Part shown: positions 33,701 to 40,456 of the stretch, piece by piece
How positions within the stretch are numbered: position 1 is the stretch's first letter
Layout: the number at the start of each line of letters is the position of its first letter
NCBI GenBank assembly: GCA_016647705.1
Contig: CM028326.1
Location: forward strand, 28,655,401-28,719,400
Direction: 5' to 3'
DNA: 64,000 nucleotides
From: Eucommia ulmoides
Taxonomy: Eukaryota > Streptophyta > Magnoliopsida > Garryales > Eucommiaceae
Translations under genes and position numbers: made by a program
The notes under the pieces: generated by a model
What the model was told of the DNA's origin: nothing
Databases searched by the model: none
What the model saw: the letters and a program-made list of their open reading frames with translations, nothing else

Positions 33701-36700
33701 CATTGGATTCCTACAAAGTCATTTGGTTCTTATCCACTTTTCAATTTGAACTTCCTAGTGCATCGTAGATTAAAAGACTTAAAAAGAGTTTCAGGTGTTA
33801 TCTTTGCACTGTTGAATCCCACATCATTTGTGTTACCTAATCCTGAACTATATATGAAGCCAAGGACAGTCCTCCTCTTACAAGGCGTCTTTTGAGAGTG
33901 AGTTAGGTCCATTAAAAATTTATACATGGAATCAGAGTCAGACTTTTATCTGATGTTGGGCGTGTTAAATCTCACATCAATGATGGGGCCCCCGATATCC
34001 GTTCGCAGTGGTTTGTCAAAGTTCACCCTGCATGTGAAAGTGCGTATTGAATCCCACATTGACGTTAGGTCTCCCGATATCCATTTGTAGTGGTTTGTCA
34101 AAGTCCACCTTACACGTGAGGGGGCGTGTTGAATCCCACATCACTTGTATTACCTGATCCTGAGCTATATATAAAACCAAAGGCAATCCTTCTCTTACAA
34201 GGCGTCTTTTGAGAGTGAGTTAGGTCCATTAAAAATTTCTACATGCAGATCCTACGTTCTCAGTTTTAAAACAAATGCAATGGTTTTTTTTTCCCCAGTG
34301 GATCTTCAAACATTGCACAAGAGGGCAGCTTTAACTTGAGTGATAATATTATATTTGAGAATTTGCATCCTCGACCATACTAAAGAATTACGAAAGGTGT
34401 AAATTCGGGGACAAACTAAGCACAATGGACAGGGATTTAAACCATTATAATATATAACAAGCACGAGCAAACATGATATAGTTTGAAAAATCTTACTCCT
34501 TGTACTTGACTCTGCCACGATTTCACGTGTTGATCGTAAAGATTCATGTAGGAATCTGCACAACGAAGATGATTACAAAGAAAAGGGATTTACCTCCAGT
34601 TGATCAGGGTTTGCTTTCTATTTTCTACATCTAAAACTGTGCTAAACTAGTTCCAAAATTTTATTTTAAGAGCAAAGCAAACATCTTTTACGCCTTTTCG
34701 TTTCAATCTGGCTGGCCGAATTGATCCGCTCATAAAAAATTGCACAAGGTATGCAATCTTTATCTCCCATACAGCATGAATTTAAAATTTTAAACCCCAG
34801 TATACTGGCAAGTGGAGGAAAACTCGAAGAGGGAGATATGAAAACAATGTGCATTTAAAAGTTTATGTTGGCTATATCACATATCAAACGTGGAAAGGAC
34901 TAGTGGTAAAGGTTATAAGTGTGAGGGAAAACCTCACCTCAAGAATTGACTTTTGAGATTGAGAAAGACTCAAGACCACCCTACACTGGTATAAGAGCTC
35001 AAGATACAACAACTCTGATCCAATAACCACAAAGGGAGAGATTGGTCGAGTGTTAACCGACCAAAGACTCGATGTGTGAAAAGGAGATTGATAGATTTAT
35101 CTTACATCGGATGTGGAAGAGATTGGTAGTCAGATTATAAGTAAAAAAAATCTCACCTCATGAACTAGTTTTTGAAGTGAGAGAGACAAGCTAGTGGTCA
35201 GGTTACAAGTGTGAGGGAAAGTCTCACCTTATAAACTAAAGTTTGATATGAGTGGCCCGAGACTTATAATTACAATATATAGTGGAGGCACCTGCTCATG
35301 TGCATAGAAGGTGATATAGTAAAATAATTTGAGTTAATACAGAATTAAAATAATAATAATAATAATAAAAACCCAACAAATATAGTAGTAAATACTAAAT
35401 AGTTTGGATAGATGAGAGTCCATCGGACAAAAAGCCCGTCAGATGTAACATTTAGTAGTAGAAGTATCACATCTTCTACATTCTTGAATTGCTCAAATGC
35501 TTATCGTTGATTTCCTATTATTTCAGGATACAATTTCTAGCAACAGCAAAACGAGCTTAATTGTACAGCTTTCTAGGGTCACCATACATGAAAGAAGTTC
35601 ATGTAAAAGAATGGAAGTCATTTTAAATCTAAGTACGACGGGATACCATTGAGATCCCAAAATTAGGACATCATTTGCTAAACATCATTGCGGTCGTTTG
35701 GTTGAAAAAAAATGGATAAAAAAATGAAAAAGAAAATATGATGAAAAATGAAAAAACAAATAGTACAGTATGGAGGGAAAATGGGAGGAATTAAGAAAAT
35801 AGAAAAAAAAATGCACAATTTTCTAAGTAATTATTTTTCCATACCAATTTGAAAGGAAAATGAGAGAGTTTTTCTTGAAGACAATAAAATTACAATTATA
35901 TCATTGATAATGGAATCTTTAATTTATTTTTATAATATATGAAGATAAAATAGTAAATTATAGTAAAGTGAATTATTTTTTTTATTTTTATTTTCTTTTC
36001 CAACTAAACAAGGAAAAATAATATTTTTTCATAAATATTTTTTTTTTTTTTTTTTTTTCATCCTTCCAACCAAAAATTGATATTATTGATGAGTTGGAAG
36101 GCAACCAAAAACATGTTGAGTGACAAGATTCCTATATGCTCTTTATCGGTCGAATGTGTTTATACACACAAGTAAAATATATAATATCAAAAGGTAGGGA
36201 ACTCCTTGAAAAGTTTAATAGATAAAAAAATAATAATAATAAAAGACTAGGCTTGCCCTTTTCTTCTCCCTACATTTGGGTTTAGGTCGGAGAGAACGAA
36301 AAAATGCCACAGGGTGCGATGGATCGAGACTGTAAATTCAATTTACTGAACCAAAAACTACGAGTGACTGAAATGAGTGCCAAAGTCAGGACAGGAGCTA
36401 GTTTGAACGAGTATTTTAACTTAATGAAAGTTAAGATTATATTTCAAAGGAGGGACTTCCATTCCATGGGTAACTCAAGGATGTAAAGACTAGCTACCTG
36501 ACTTCAAAATAAAACTAAAACTTCCTTCATAGCATCACTTATAAATAGTTTTTCTACATTTTATTCTTCTGGATTTAGACATTGGTTCTCAAGATTAACG
36601 TCAAAGGGTGGGTGGGATTATTGACTTTGTTAACCCAACATATAAAAGTTAAAACATATATTCCATGTTAGGCTTTTTACCCTCCCAATGTCCTCAATAA

Positions 36701-37713
36701 ACTGGTCAACTAATTTCTTCTATTGACAACTACATTCTAATGCATTTATTTACTCAAATAGGAGTTCTTATTTTATATTCTTTTATTTTCTATTTTTCTA
36801 ATTTATTTTTATCATGGTTTTTAGAGTAATTTATTTTTTAACCTTTAACAATTCATTTGTTAGGTCTTAACATTATTTTAGTTAAATTTAACTATGATTT
36901 CAAATATAATAATTGATGGATTCAATTTAGTTGACATTAATTAAAAATTAAAATTTTATTTAAATAATTAAAAACTTATAAGTGAATTATTTCAAGGCCA
37001 CCAAACAACACGTGACTAGAATTTGGAGAAATGTAAGCGTTGAAATAATCAAAGCCATAAAATTGATTTGAGGATATCCCAAATCTGTTCTCTTCTATTT
37101 CAGAAGGGAGAACCGTCCGTCCCCTTTAAATGAAGTCCACTTCTTTTATTATTAGGGTTTGGCTGTTAGCCTGCATTACTATTGCTAAATCCAGAATCTG
37201 CTTGTTTCCATGGATTTAAATGTTCTGTGATGCAAAACCAAGAGTTAAGAAAAGTGGGCCTTCAAAAATCATCAAACTGTTCTTAGTAAAAGCTAAGGTA
37301 CGCATCATAGTCATGCTAACGCGCGCCTGGTGCATTCAACGGGTATTCCTTTTATATGTGAAATCCCATCAAATTAAGTCCACCAAGGAAATTCAGAGAG
37401 AGAAAATGACTGTAAATGTACGATGCCATAAATATATGCGTGTATAAATATATCCAGACGCCAGAGAGAGAGAGAGACAGGGAGAGAGAGGAAAACCGGA
37501 AAGGCAGTTTCTGGAACTGGAAGAGCTGTTGCAGAGATCACTGAGCTGAGCCTCTACATTGTTCAAAAACCTAGTTGCTTCGTCAAAAGGTCTCTCCAGC
37601 TCCGATTTATAGTTCACCAATACATCGCAGTAAGTTGCCTTCGAGAGAGAAAATGAAAAATAAGCTATCAATGAAAGTGACAGACCGAAGAGGAAAAAAA
37701 ATCACGCCATAAA

Positions 37714-37748
<35 letters not shown>

Positions 37749-38855
37749 CCATGAACTCATCCAGCTCAGGATCGTCGCCCAGGCAAAGCGAAACGCCAGT
37801 TGTCCCGTGATGCTCTCTTTCTCGGCGGATTTCGTCCAATAGATTAGAGATCTCCGGTGTTGCTCCCACCTGAAAATTAAAATCACCGTAACCATGAGGT
37901 GGTTGTTAGTTCCGCAACTACACGTAAATAACGTGCTCTTTGAGAACTGTCTAATATCATCACATTCTGTTATAGAAATATAGAGAAGTTCATATACAAG
38001 ACGATCTGTTATAACAAATTTAAAACGGAATGAGTAGTACGATAAAGAGTGGAATACTAAAAGAAACTATCGTGGAGGTTCGATTCTAAACGATCAATCC
38101 TATCCTAAACGCACTTCACGCTTATCTAAATTTTCAAAACTGGAAAGATTTATTTTATGTTGATCTGCAAAAGTTCAGATTAGATTCGCTTATCGGAAAC
38201 CAAAGAGGCCAAACGATTTGTGTTTTCTTAACAGTAAACAAGTGAACAAGCTGGAACCGGGAAAAGAAAACTAAATCAAAATGAAAGAGAAAGTTGAGAA
38301 GAAATTCACAATTTGAAGAAGAGGACATAGAAACTGCCAGCGCGAAAATGAAAAACGAAGGCCGATGCAATGCCGTAAGAGAGAGAAAATTCATACGGAA
38401 TTATTCTACTTCAAATTTCACTACAGATCGGACTGAAACTGAGAATTGCGATACAGTATGAAGGCCAAAAGAATGTCGGTTAGCAACTACAAACGGAACC
38501 ACACACACACAACAAAAAAAAAGATCAAGCAACATGCACTCAGCGTTCATCAACTTCGCCACTCCGTTCGCCGTACCTTTTGGCAATCTATAAAAGCTTC
38601 AAGCAATTTAGGGAAGAGAGGGTGCGAAGCGACTTTCGCTCGAATTACACTACAAATCTCTTCATCCGATCCACTTCCACCAATCGAAGCTGCATCCGAC
38701 ACCGCCGGCGGAGTAGCCGAGAACCTCGGTTCCGATCCAAAGATCGGAATCCGATCTCTAAAAGCCGGCGACACAAACGCCTCGTACTCCGACGGAACCG
38801 GCAACGGATAATCGGAGTAACTCGCCGTCGAGTGAAGACCGTAAAGGTGGTCCAT
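15554..38855 (-). CDS. KNAT2/6-like: Class I KNOX homeodomain transcription factor, KNAT2/KNAT6-like (5 exons)
   Basis: Coding exons 38855-38577, 37869-37750, 37638-37497, 21668-21430 and 15712-15554 join in frame to about 312 residues, the usual size of this clade (just over 300). All introns are GT-AG. Domains: KNOX1 about residues 68-110 ([20 protein letters not shown]), KNOX2 about 123-172 (DPELDEFM, then [20 protein letters not shown]), ELK about 210-231 ([10 protein letters not shown]) and TALE homeodomain about 232-295 with the PYP loop and recognition helix [14 protein letters not shown]. Class I KNOX proteins are nuclear factors that pair with BELL proteins and maintain meristems and organ boundaries. 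The start MDHLYGLHS and end [19 protein letters not shown] fit the KNAT2/6 clade better than STM or BP; the clade call is from memory of the family. No premature stop or missing key residue was seen, so the gene looks functional despite about 13 kb or more of intronic transposon DNA. Confidence 0.93.
16111..16298 (+). repeat. 5' LTR of copia element 2
   Basis: 188 bp from TATTAGAAATAGGG (probably a decayed TGTTAG start) to CATTTTACA. It contains a TATATATAGATG box near 16226. The first 85 bp recur at 20962-21046 with very few differences. Confidence 0.85.
16401..20954 (+). pseudogene. Copia element 2 gag-pol polyprotein, one frame with five in-frame stops
   Basis: All parts lie in one reading frame with no frameshift. 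Gag starts [11 protein letters not shown], then [13 protein letters not shown] and the zinc knuckle [10 protein letters not shown], where Tyr replaces the second Cys of CCHC. Protease has [10 protein letters not shown]. Pre-integrase HHCC and integrase DDE residues lie at about 18230-18720 ([32 protein letters not shown]). RT at 19480-20410 keeps YVDD ([12 protein letters not shown]), and RNase H at 20480-20890 ends LADIFTKAL. Stops: TAG 17826, TGA 19224, TAA 19761, TAG 20415, TAG 20853. It encodes gag, protease, integrase and RT/RNase H for retrotransposition, but cannot now make full-length polyprotein. Confidence 0.92.
20962..21061 (+). repeat. Truncated 3' LTR of copia element 2 with a chimeric end
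   Basis: TATTAGAAATAGGG follows the polypurine tract directly, and the LTR matches 16111-16195 as far as TTTGTTTTAAATTTT. From 21043 the sequence AATTTTTCTCCTGGCTTGT is identical to 18195-18213 of the same element. Confidence 0.88.
21430..21668 (-). CDS. KNAT2/6-like: KNOX gene exon 4 (ELK domain and homeodomain helices 1-2)
   Basis: 239 bp encoding 79 codons plus the last two bases of the split Asp codon. It opens [16 protein letters not shown], then [17 protein letters not shown] (ELK), [13 protein letters not shown] and [12 protein letters not shown] with the three-residue TALE loop. The acceptor TGTGCACCAG has a poor pyrimidine tract. The donor is ACG|GTAAAATG. Confidence 0.95.
21873..22018 (+). 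repeat. 5' LTR of copia element 3
   Basis: 146 bp, TGTTAATGTAACAATGGG to TTATCTTAACA. CCTTATAAATA is a likely TATA box near 21929. The 3' copy has an extra stretch (AGGACAAAACGTT near 27571) and scattered substitutions. Confidence 0.9.
22180..23950 (+). pseudogene. Copia element 3 gag and protease remnant
   Basis: Gag is frame-broken. [19 protein letters not shown] lies at about 23285-23340, and a complete CCHC zinc knuckle, [14 protein letters not shown], at about 23597-23640. The protease-like stretch [11 protein letters not shown] at about 23870 shows DSV in place of the active-site DSG. A stop-riddled region 22430-23250 joins the N-terminal part. Retroelement capsid and protease functions are lost. 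Confidence 0.8.
23953..24971 (+). repeat. 340-bp tandem triplication inside copia element 3
   Basis: Three head-to-tail units at about 23953-24291, 24292-24631 and 24632-24971 span the protease/pre-integrase part. Each begins TCACACxGCTAATxGATC and contains GACCCTCATACAGGAAA and CCTCATCATCACCAAACC. Units 2 and 3 resemble each other more than unit 1, which points to two successive duplications. The junctions carry a short TCACAC homology. Confidence 0.9.
24930..25800 (+). pseudogene. Copia element 3 pre-integrase and integrase remnant
   Basis: Pre-integrase [19 protein letters not shown] and CIHCPFAKQ at 24939-25080. Integrase start SVHSDVWG, then [20 protein letters not shown] in another frame, [14 protein letters not shown] and [10 protein letters not shown]. 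At least two frame changes occur between 25130 and 25400, so no intact integrase can be read. The DDE positions are present but lie in different frames. Confidence 0.85.
26150..27520 (+). pseudogene. Copia element 3 reverse transcriptase and RNase H remnant
   Basis: The RT is open from 26230 to 27015: [50 protein letters not shown]. The catalytic motif reads YVDN instead of YVDD, so polymerase activity is expected to be lost even where the frame is open. After a stop at 27013 the RNase H part appears in other frames ([20 protein letters not shown], then [14 protein letters not shown] and [10 protein letters not shown]). A segment between SWHSKK and the final helices is missing. Confidence 0.88.
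27533..27688 (+). repeat. 3' LTR of copia element 3
   Basis: 156 bp, TGTTAATGTAATAATGGG to TTATCTTAACA, with CTTATAAATATATG near 27597. Matches the 5' LTR across its whole length apart from a short indel and substitutions. Confidence 0.9.
27694..28500. other. KNOX intron 3 segment without recognised elements
   Basis: Low-repeat sequence at 27700-27960 and a C/G-richer patch at 28036-28085 after a T-run. I recognise no gene or transposon. It could include ancestral intron sequence. Confidence 0.5.
28530..28665. repeat. Short perfect hairpin and 21-bp direct duplication
   Basis: TGGTGTGCCATTT and AAATGGCACACCA, at about 28550-28579, are exact reverse complements separated by GCTC. Just downstream TTCAAGAGAGGTCTCATATT occurs twice in a row at about 28615-28655, and GTGTGCCATTT returns near 28659. 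Confidence 0.8.
28740..28995. repeat. AT-rich tandem repeat of about 80 bp
   Basis: Alternating phrases AATTTTTTxxTTTCAAxxTAAA and TTAATTTxxCxGCCAAA recur three to four times. This is consistent with a degenerate array or part of a miniature element. No coding potential. Confidence 0.5.
28996..29595. other. KNOX intron 3 AT-rich segment, no feature recognised
   Basis: Long run of CCAAATAAAATTAA-like low-complexity sequence up to about 29260, then mixed sequence. Nothing coding seen. Confidence 0.5.
29600..30110. other. Base-balanced, low-repeat island inside KNOX intron 3
   Basis: Richer in G and C than the surrounding intron and free of visible repeats, microsatellites or transposon motifs. 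Short open frames exist on the minus strand (29597-29818 and 29868-30095), but I do not recognise the predicted peptides and see no splice logic that would join them to the KNOX gene. It may be ancestral intron sequence, possibly a conserved non-coding element, or an unrecognised fragment. Confidence 0.4.
30111..31098. other. KNOX intron 3 AT-rich segment, no feature recognised
   Basis: A-rich and T-rich low-complexity runs (for example 30260-30290) with no coding or transposon signature that I can name. Confidence 0.5.
31102..31633. mobile_element. Non-autonomous DNA element with CGTTTGGTA inverted ends (PIF/Harbinger-like)
   Basis: The left end GACCCCGTTTGGTAGCC and the right end, in reverse complement GGTGGCGTTTGGTAACC, are terminal inverted repeats. 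Both continue into a CCATTCCAG stretch. TTA lies on both sides (31099-31101 and 31634-31636), the 3-bp duplication expected of PIF/Harbinger elements. The interior has a CCGCCGCC run at about 31340-31365 and an A/G-rich tract. The open frames there are low complexity, not genes. 532 bp. Confidence 0.7.
31637..32702. other. KNOX intron 3 segment, no feature recognised
   Basis: Mixed sequence without coding or clear transposon signatures. The phrase CAACCCCAACTCATAGTAAA near 32177 looks like dispersed non-coding sequence but is not identified. Confidence 0.45.
32703..32823. repeat. Two-unit 60-bp tandem duplication
   Basis: ATGTTAATTGATTGCCAAGG starts both units, at 32703 and 32763. They differ by a few substitutions and one T-run length change, so the duplication looks recent. 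Confidence 0.92.
33170..33195 (+). other. G-quadruplex-type tract
   Basis: GGTGGGGGTGGGGGTGGGGG followed by TGGAGG gives several G-runs separated by single T residues, a strong quadruplex-forming pattern. It lies on the strand opposite the KNOX transcript and is preceded by a TA run. Confidence 0.85.
33601..33715 (+). mobile_element. Solo LTR of a TRIM-type element
   Basis: TGTTAAATCCCACATCGC to GGATTCCTACA, 115 bp, homologous to the two LTRs of the adjacent TRIM at 33810-34243. The flanks AAGCT and AAGTC match only partly. Confidence 0.75.
33810..34243 (+). mobile_element. Complete TRIM (miniature LTR retrotransposon), 434 bp
   Basis: 5' LTR 33810-33926 and 3' LTR 34127-34243, each 117 bp, open TGTTGAATCCCACATCA and close TATACA or TCTACA. 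The primer site TGGAATCAGAG at 33927-33937 resembles the initiator-Met type, and the polypurine tract GTGAGGGGGCG lies at 34116-34126. The flanks TGCAC and TGCAG form a target duplication with one mismatch. It has no coding capacity and depends on other elements for movement. Confidence 0.9.
33965..34126 (+). repeat. Two 85-bp direct repeats inside the TRIM
   Basis: The phrase AGTGGTTTGTCAAAGT recurs with its surroundings (CCCGATATCC before, TGTGA or CGTGAG after) at about 34006 and 34088. The TRIM internal region is therefore nearly all one duplicated unit, each copy opening with an LTR-like TGAATCCCACAT/TAAATCTCACAT. Confidence 0.8.
34260..34860. other. KNOX intron 3 segment without repeats recognised
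   Basis: Mixed-composition sequence between the two TRIM-type elements. Short open frames on the minus strand are not recognised and have no supporting splice context. Confidence 0.45.
34866..35270 (+). mobile_element. Second TRIM-like element (right border uncertain)
   Basis: A 120-bp LTR-like unit, TGTTGGCTATATCACATATC to GACCACCCTACA (34866-34985), is followed by TGGTATAAGAGC at 34987-34998, a primer-site match. A purine run AAAAGGAGA precedes a second LTR-like unit at about 35088 (TTGATAGATTTATCTTACATC). The GACTAGTGGT...GTGAGGGAAA...CTCACCT phrase occurs three times (near 34898, 35128 and 35192). Confidence 0.6.
35695..36080. mobile_element. Possible miniature element with GTTTGGTTG-type ends
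   Basis: GGTCGTTTGGTTGAAAAAAA at about 35693 and, 360 bp on, CATCCTTCCAACCAAAAATT look like short inverted ends around A-rich then T-rich sequence. No clear target duplication was found. Confidence 0.35.
36081..37462. other. KNOX intron 3, 5' portion, no element recognised
   Basis: AT-rich sequence closest to exon 3. A short frame at 36304-36486 is not recognised. The part next to exon 3 (37020-37460) is not visibly repetitive and is the likeliest place for ancestral intronic regulatory sequence. Confidence 0.45.
37463..37490. repeat. AG (CT on the gene strand) run next to the intron 3 donor
   Basis: AGAGAGAGAGAGAGA with interruptions, 7 bp past the exon 3 donor in the transcript orientation. 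Confidence 0.8.
37497..37638 (-). CDS. KNAT2/6-like: KNOX gene exon 3 (KNOX2 core)
   Basis: 142 bp (47 codons plus one base), opening [20 protein letters not shown] and ending in a Ser-rich stretch, [10 protein letters not shown]. The single leftover G pairs with AT of exon 4 to make an Asp codon, so intron 3 is phase 1. The donor is CCG|GTTTTC. Confidence 0.92.
37714..37747. repeat. TG/AG microsatellite filling the 5' third of KNOX intron 2
   Basis: On the gene strand the 111-bp intron 2 (37749-37639) begins GT, then about seven CT repeats and nine CA repeats, leaving only about 75 bp of non-repeat intron. Confidence 0.92.
37750..37869 (-). CDS. KNAT2/6-like: KNOX gene exon 2 (end of KNOX1 and start of KNOX2)
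   Basis: 40 codons in phase 0, opening [18 protein letters not shown] and ending [10 protein letters not shown]. The acceptor is TTTTCAG. The donor GT runs straight into a CT/CA microsatellite. The exon exactly bridges IDCQK and the YCDVLV stretch of exon 3. Confidence 0.93.
37870..38576 (-). other. KNOX intron 1 (707 bp)
   Basis: GT-AG intron in phase 0 after the IDCQK codons. No transposon seen. Confidence 0.85.
38577..38855 (-). CDS. KNAT2/6-like: KNOX gene exon 1 (start codon, most of KNOX1)
   Basis: 93 codons from ATG (38855-38853), ending at CAA AAG before the donor GTACGG. Residues 1-66 are a variable Ser/Pro-rich N-terminus. Residues 67-93 hold [20 protein letters not shown] and the invariant IDCQK, where KNOX1 genes normally carry intron 1 in phase 0. 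Confidence 0.93.
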
Positions 38856-39294
38856 TAGCCGGTACTGGAGAATCGTGATGAGGAATAAACGGAGAAAGAG
38901 AGAGCGTGAATACGATTAGGCAGTTTGATTTTCAGAAAAAGGTTTGAGGTTTAACCGGAAATGGGGGGGCAGAGGGGGAGTGCAAGTGCGGTGTTGGAGG
39001 GCGTGATTTTAGCGTACATACAAGGAGAAGCTCAGCACCTGAGAGGCTGAGGCACTTGTGAAAGTCATCATCATCAGTAGCGCCCACAAGGACTACGAAC
39101 AATCACGGCGCGTGTATAGCATTTCCCTTGACCCCCCGTCGATGGCGTTTCCTTTCAACTTATTTTTGCTTTAGAAAAATAAATAAATCGTAAAGCTGTG
39201 TTTATTTCTTTTTTCGATTTTAGGGTATCCCCGCATCACAATCGACGGAAACTAATTTTTTAAGGTACTGTTGGACACCAGAAGCGGGACACCT
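38856..39294 (-). promoter_or_regulatory. KNOX 5' leader and proximal promoter region
   Basis: Only about 440 bp separate the start codon from the target duplication of the hAT-like element at 39303. On the gene strand the leader is pyrimidine-rich (CTCTCTCTTTCTCCG near 38895-38910). I did not find a convincing TATA box, so the transcription start is unplaced. Confidence 0.4.
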
Positions 39295-39302
39295 CTCCCA
39301 AC

Positions 39303-40416
39303 CAATATTTTAAAAACCGGACCGGACCGGTCGGTCGGACCGGTTAAACCGTCGACCGGTCGTCTTTCCGGTCCGAAAAACCCCCCAAAATCGCTTGGGA
39401 CTAAAAACCAGCCAACCGGCCGGTTCAACCGCGAACCGGTGAACCGGTCCGGTTTTAGGCGAACCGGGGCAGTTTTTGAACTTTCCCCAACAGATAAATA
39501 CATAGTACATACTAAAAAAAAAAACCCTGCATCCTTCAATCGGCATCTTCGGCGCCTCATTCCTCAATCCCTCTCTCTCAAGTCTCAATTTCTTTTCCGA
39601 TTTCACCCTAATTTTGTCCGATTCAACCATTCCCAAAAGCCATCACTCAGATTTCAACCAATTTTACCGTCGTTGATCTCAGCCAACGAGATCGGACTAT
39701 TTCGTTGCTTGTGCAACCTTCGACGACGACGGCGAACGACGGCCAGACGATGAACGATGGCCAGACTGCGGACGACGGGCAGACGGCTGATTGCTGTAAG
39801 GTTTTTTTTTTGTCTGACATTTATATTTTGTTTGTCAGTTAGTTTGGAGTTTTGTTCTTCACTCGAATTGTTGATTGTTGTTGAATTGTTGATAGTTCAT
39901 TTTAGTTTTGTTCTTGATCACTTGTTTCGGTTGAGTATTCTTCAGTGTTGTTGAGTTCTTCACTATCGTTCGCACTTCTATTCACTGTGACACAGTGTTG
40001 TTGAGTTACTTGAGTATTCACAGTGTTGTTAAGTATTCATGTGGATTGTTGATTGTGTATATAATTGTTATAATTTATAAAATGTAAAATTGGTAACTTT
40101 TGTTAACATGATTCCGATTGAGATCAATTTAAGAAATGTCTTCATCTGGGTAAAATTCCACTACTCAAACTCCATCTTCTAGTACCCAATCTACATGGGG
40201 AAAATCGGATATTGCTTGGAATCATGTAAAATATAATTATATATTTTGTATATATATATTTTTGTATTTTTTTTATTTAAATAAATATATATAAAAATAA
40301 TTATGACGTAATTATGACGTCACCGGTTCAACCGCGGGTCGCCTACCGGTTGAACCAGTGACCCGTGACCCGGTAACTTTTCCGGTTCGATGCCCAGTCT
40401 GGTTTTTAAAACATTG
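39303..40416. mobile_element. Non-autonomous hAT-like element upstream of the KNOX gene
   Basis: The left end CAATATTTTAAAAACCGGAC and the right end, in reverse complement CAATGTTTTAAAAACCAGAC, are inverted repeats. Flanks CTCCCAAC (39295-39302) and TTCCCAAC (40417-40424) are an 8-bp duplication with one mismatch, the hAT size. The interior is rich in ACCGGT-type palindromic units near both ends (39318-39455 and 40320-40390). No transposase was found, and the open frames are by-products of the repeats. Confidence 0.82.
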
Positions 40417-40456
40417 TTCCCAACAGAGCACTTTTCATTCAAGGTTTAATCTCTAG

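Larger units (their letters stand above)
21669..37496 (-). other. KNOX intron 3 (15.8 kb, between KNOX2 and ELK)
   Basis: The third intron of class I KNOX genes is characteristically the longest and carries regulatory sequence in several species; in maize kn1, insertions there cause leaf misexpression. Here it holds copia element 3, at least one TRIM, a TRIM-like repeat, a TTA-flanked inverted-repeat element, tandem repeats and a G-rich tract. The acceptor is only about 204 bp from the copia LTR. Confidence 0.9.

Noticed and set aside
15554-38855. Assignment to STM or BP rather than KNAT2/6
   Set aside because: The short C-terminal tail after KPSENM and the short N-terminus fit KNAT2/6 better. 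I keep some doubt because no alignment was run.
38446-38858. Plus-strand frames opposite KNOX exon 1
   Set aside because: Antisense shadows of the exon, which carries the recognisable KNOX1 protein on the minus strand.
39271-39753. 160-codon Pro/Arg-rich frame upstream of the KNOX gene
   Set aside because: It straddles the hAT-like element border and follows its ACCGG repeats. No domain or splice context.
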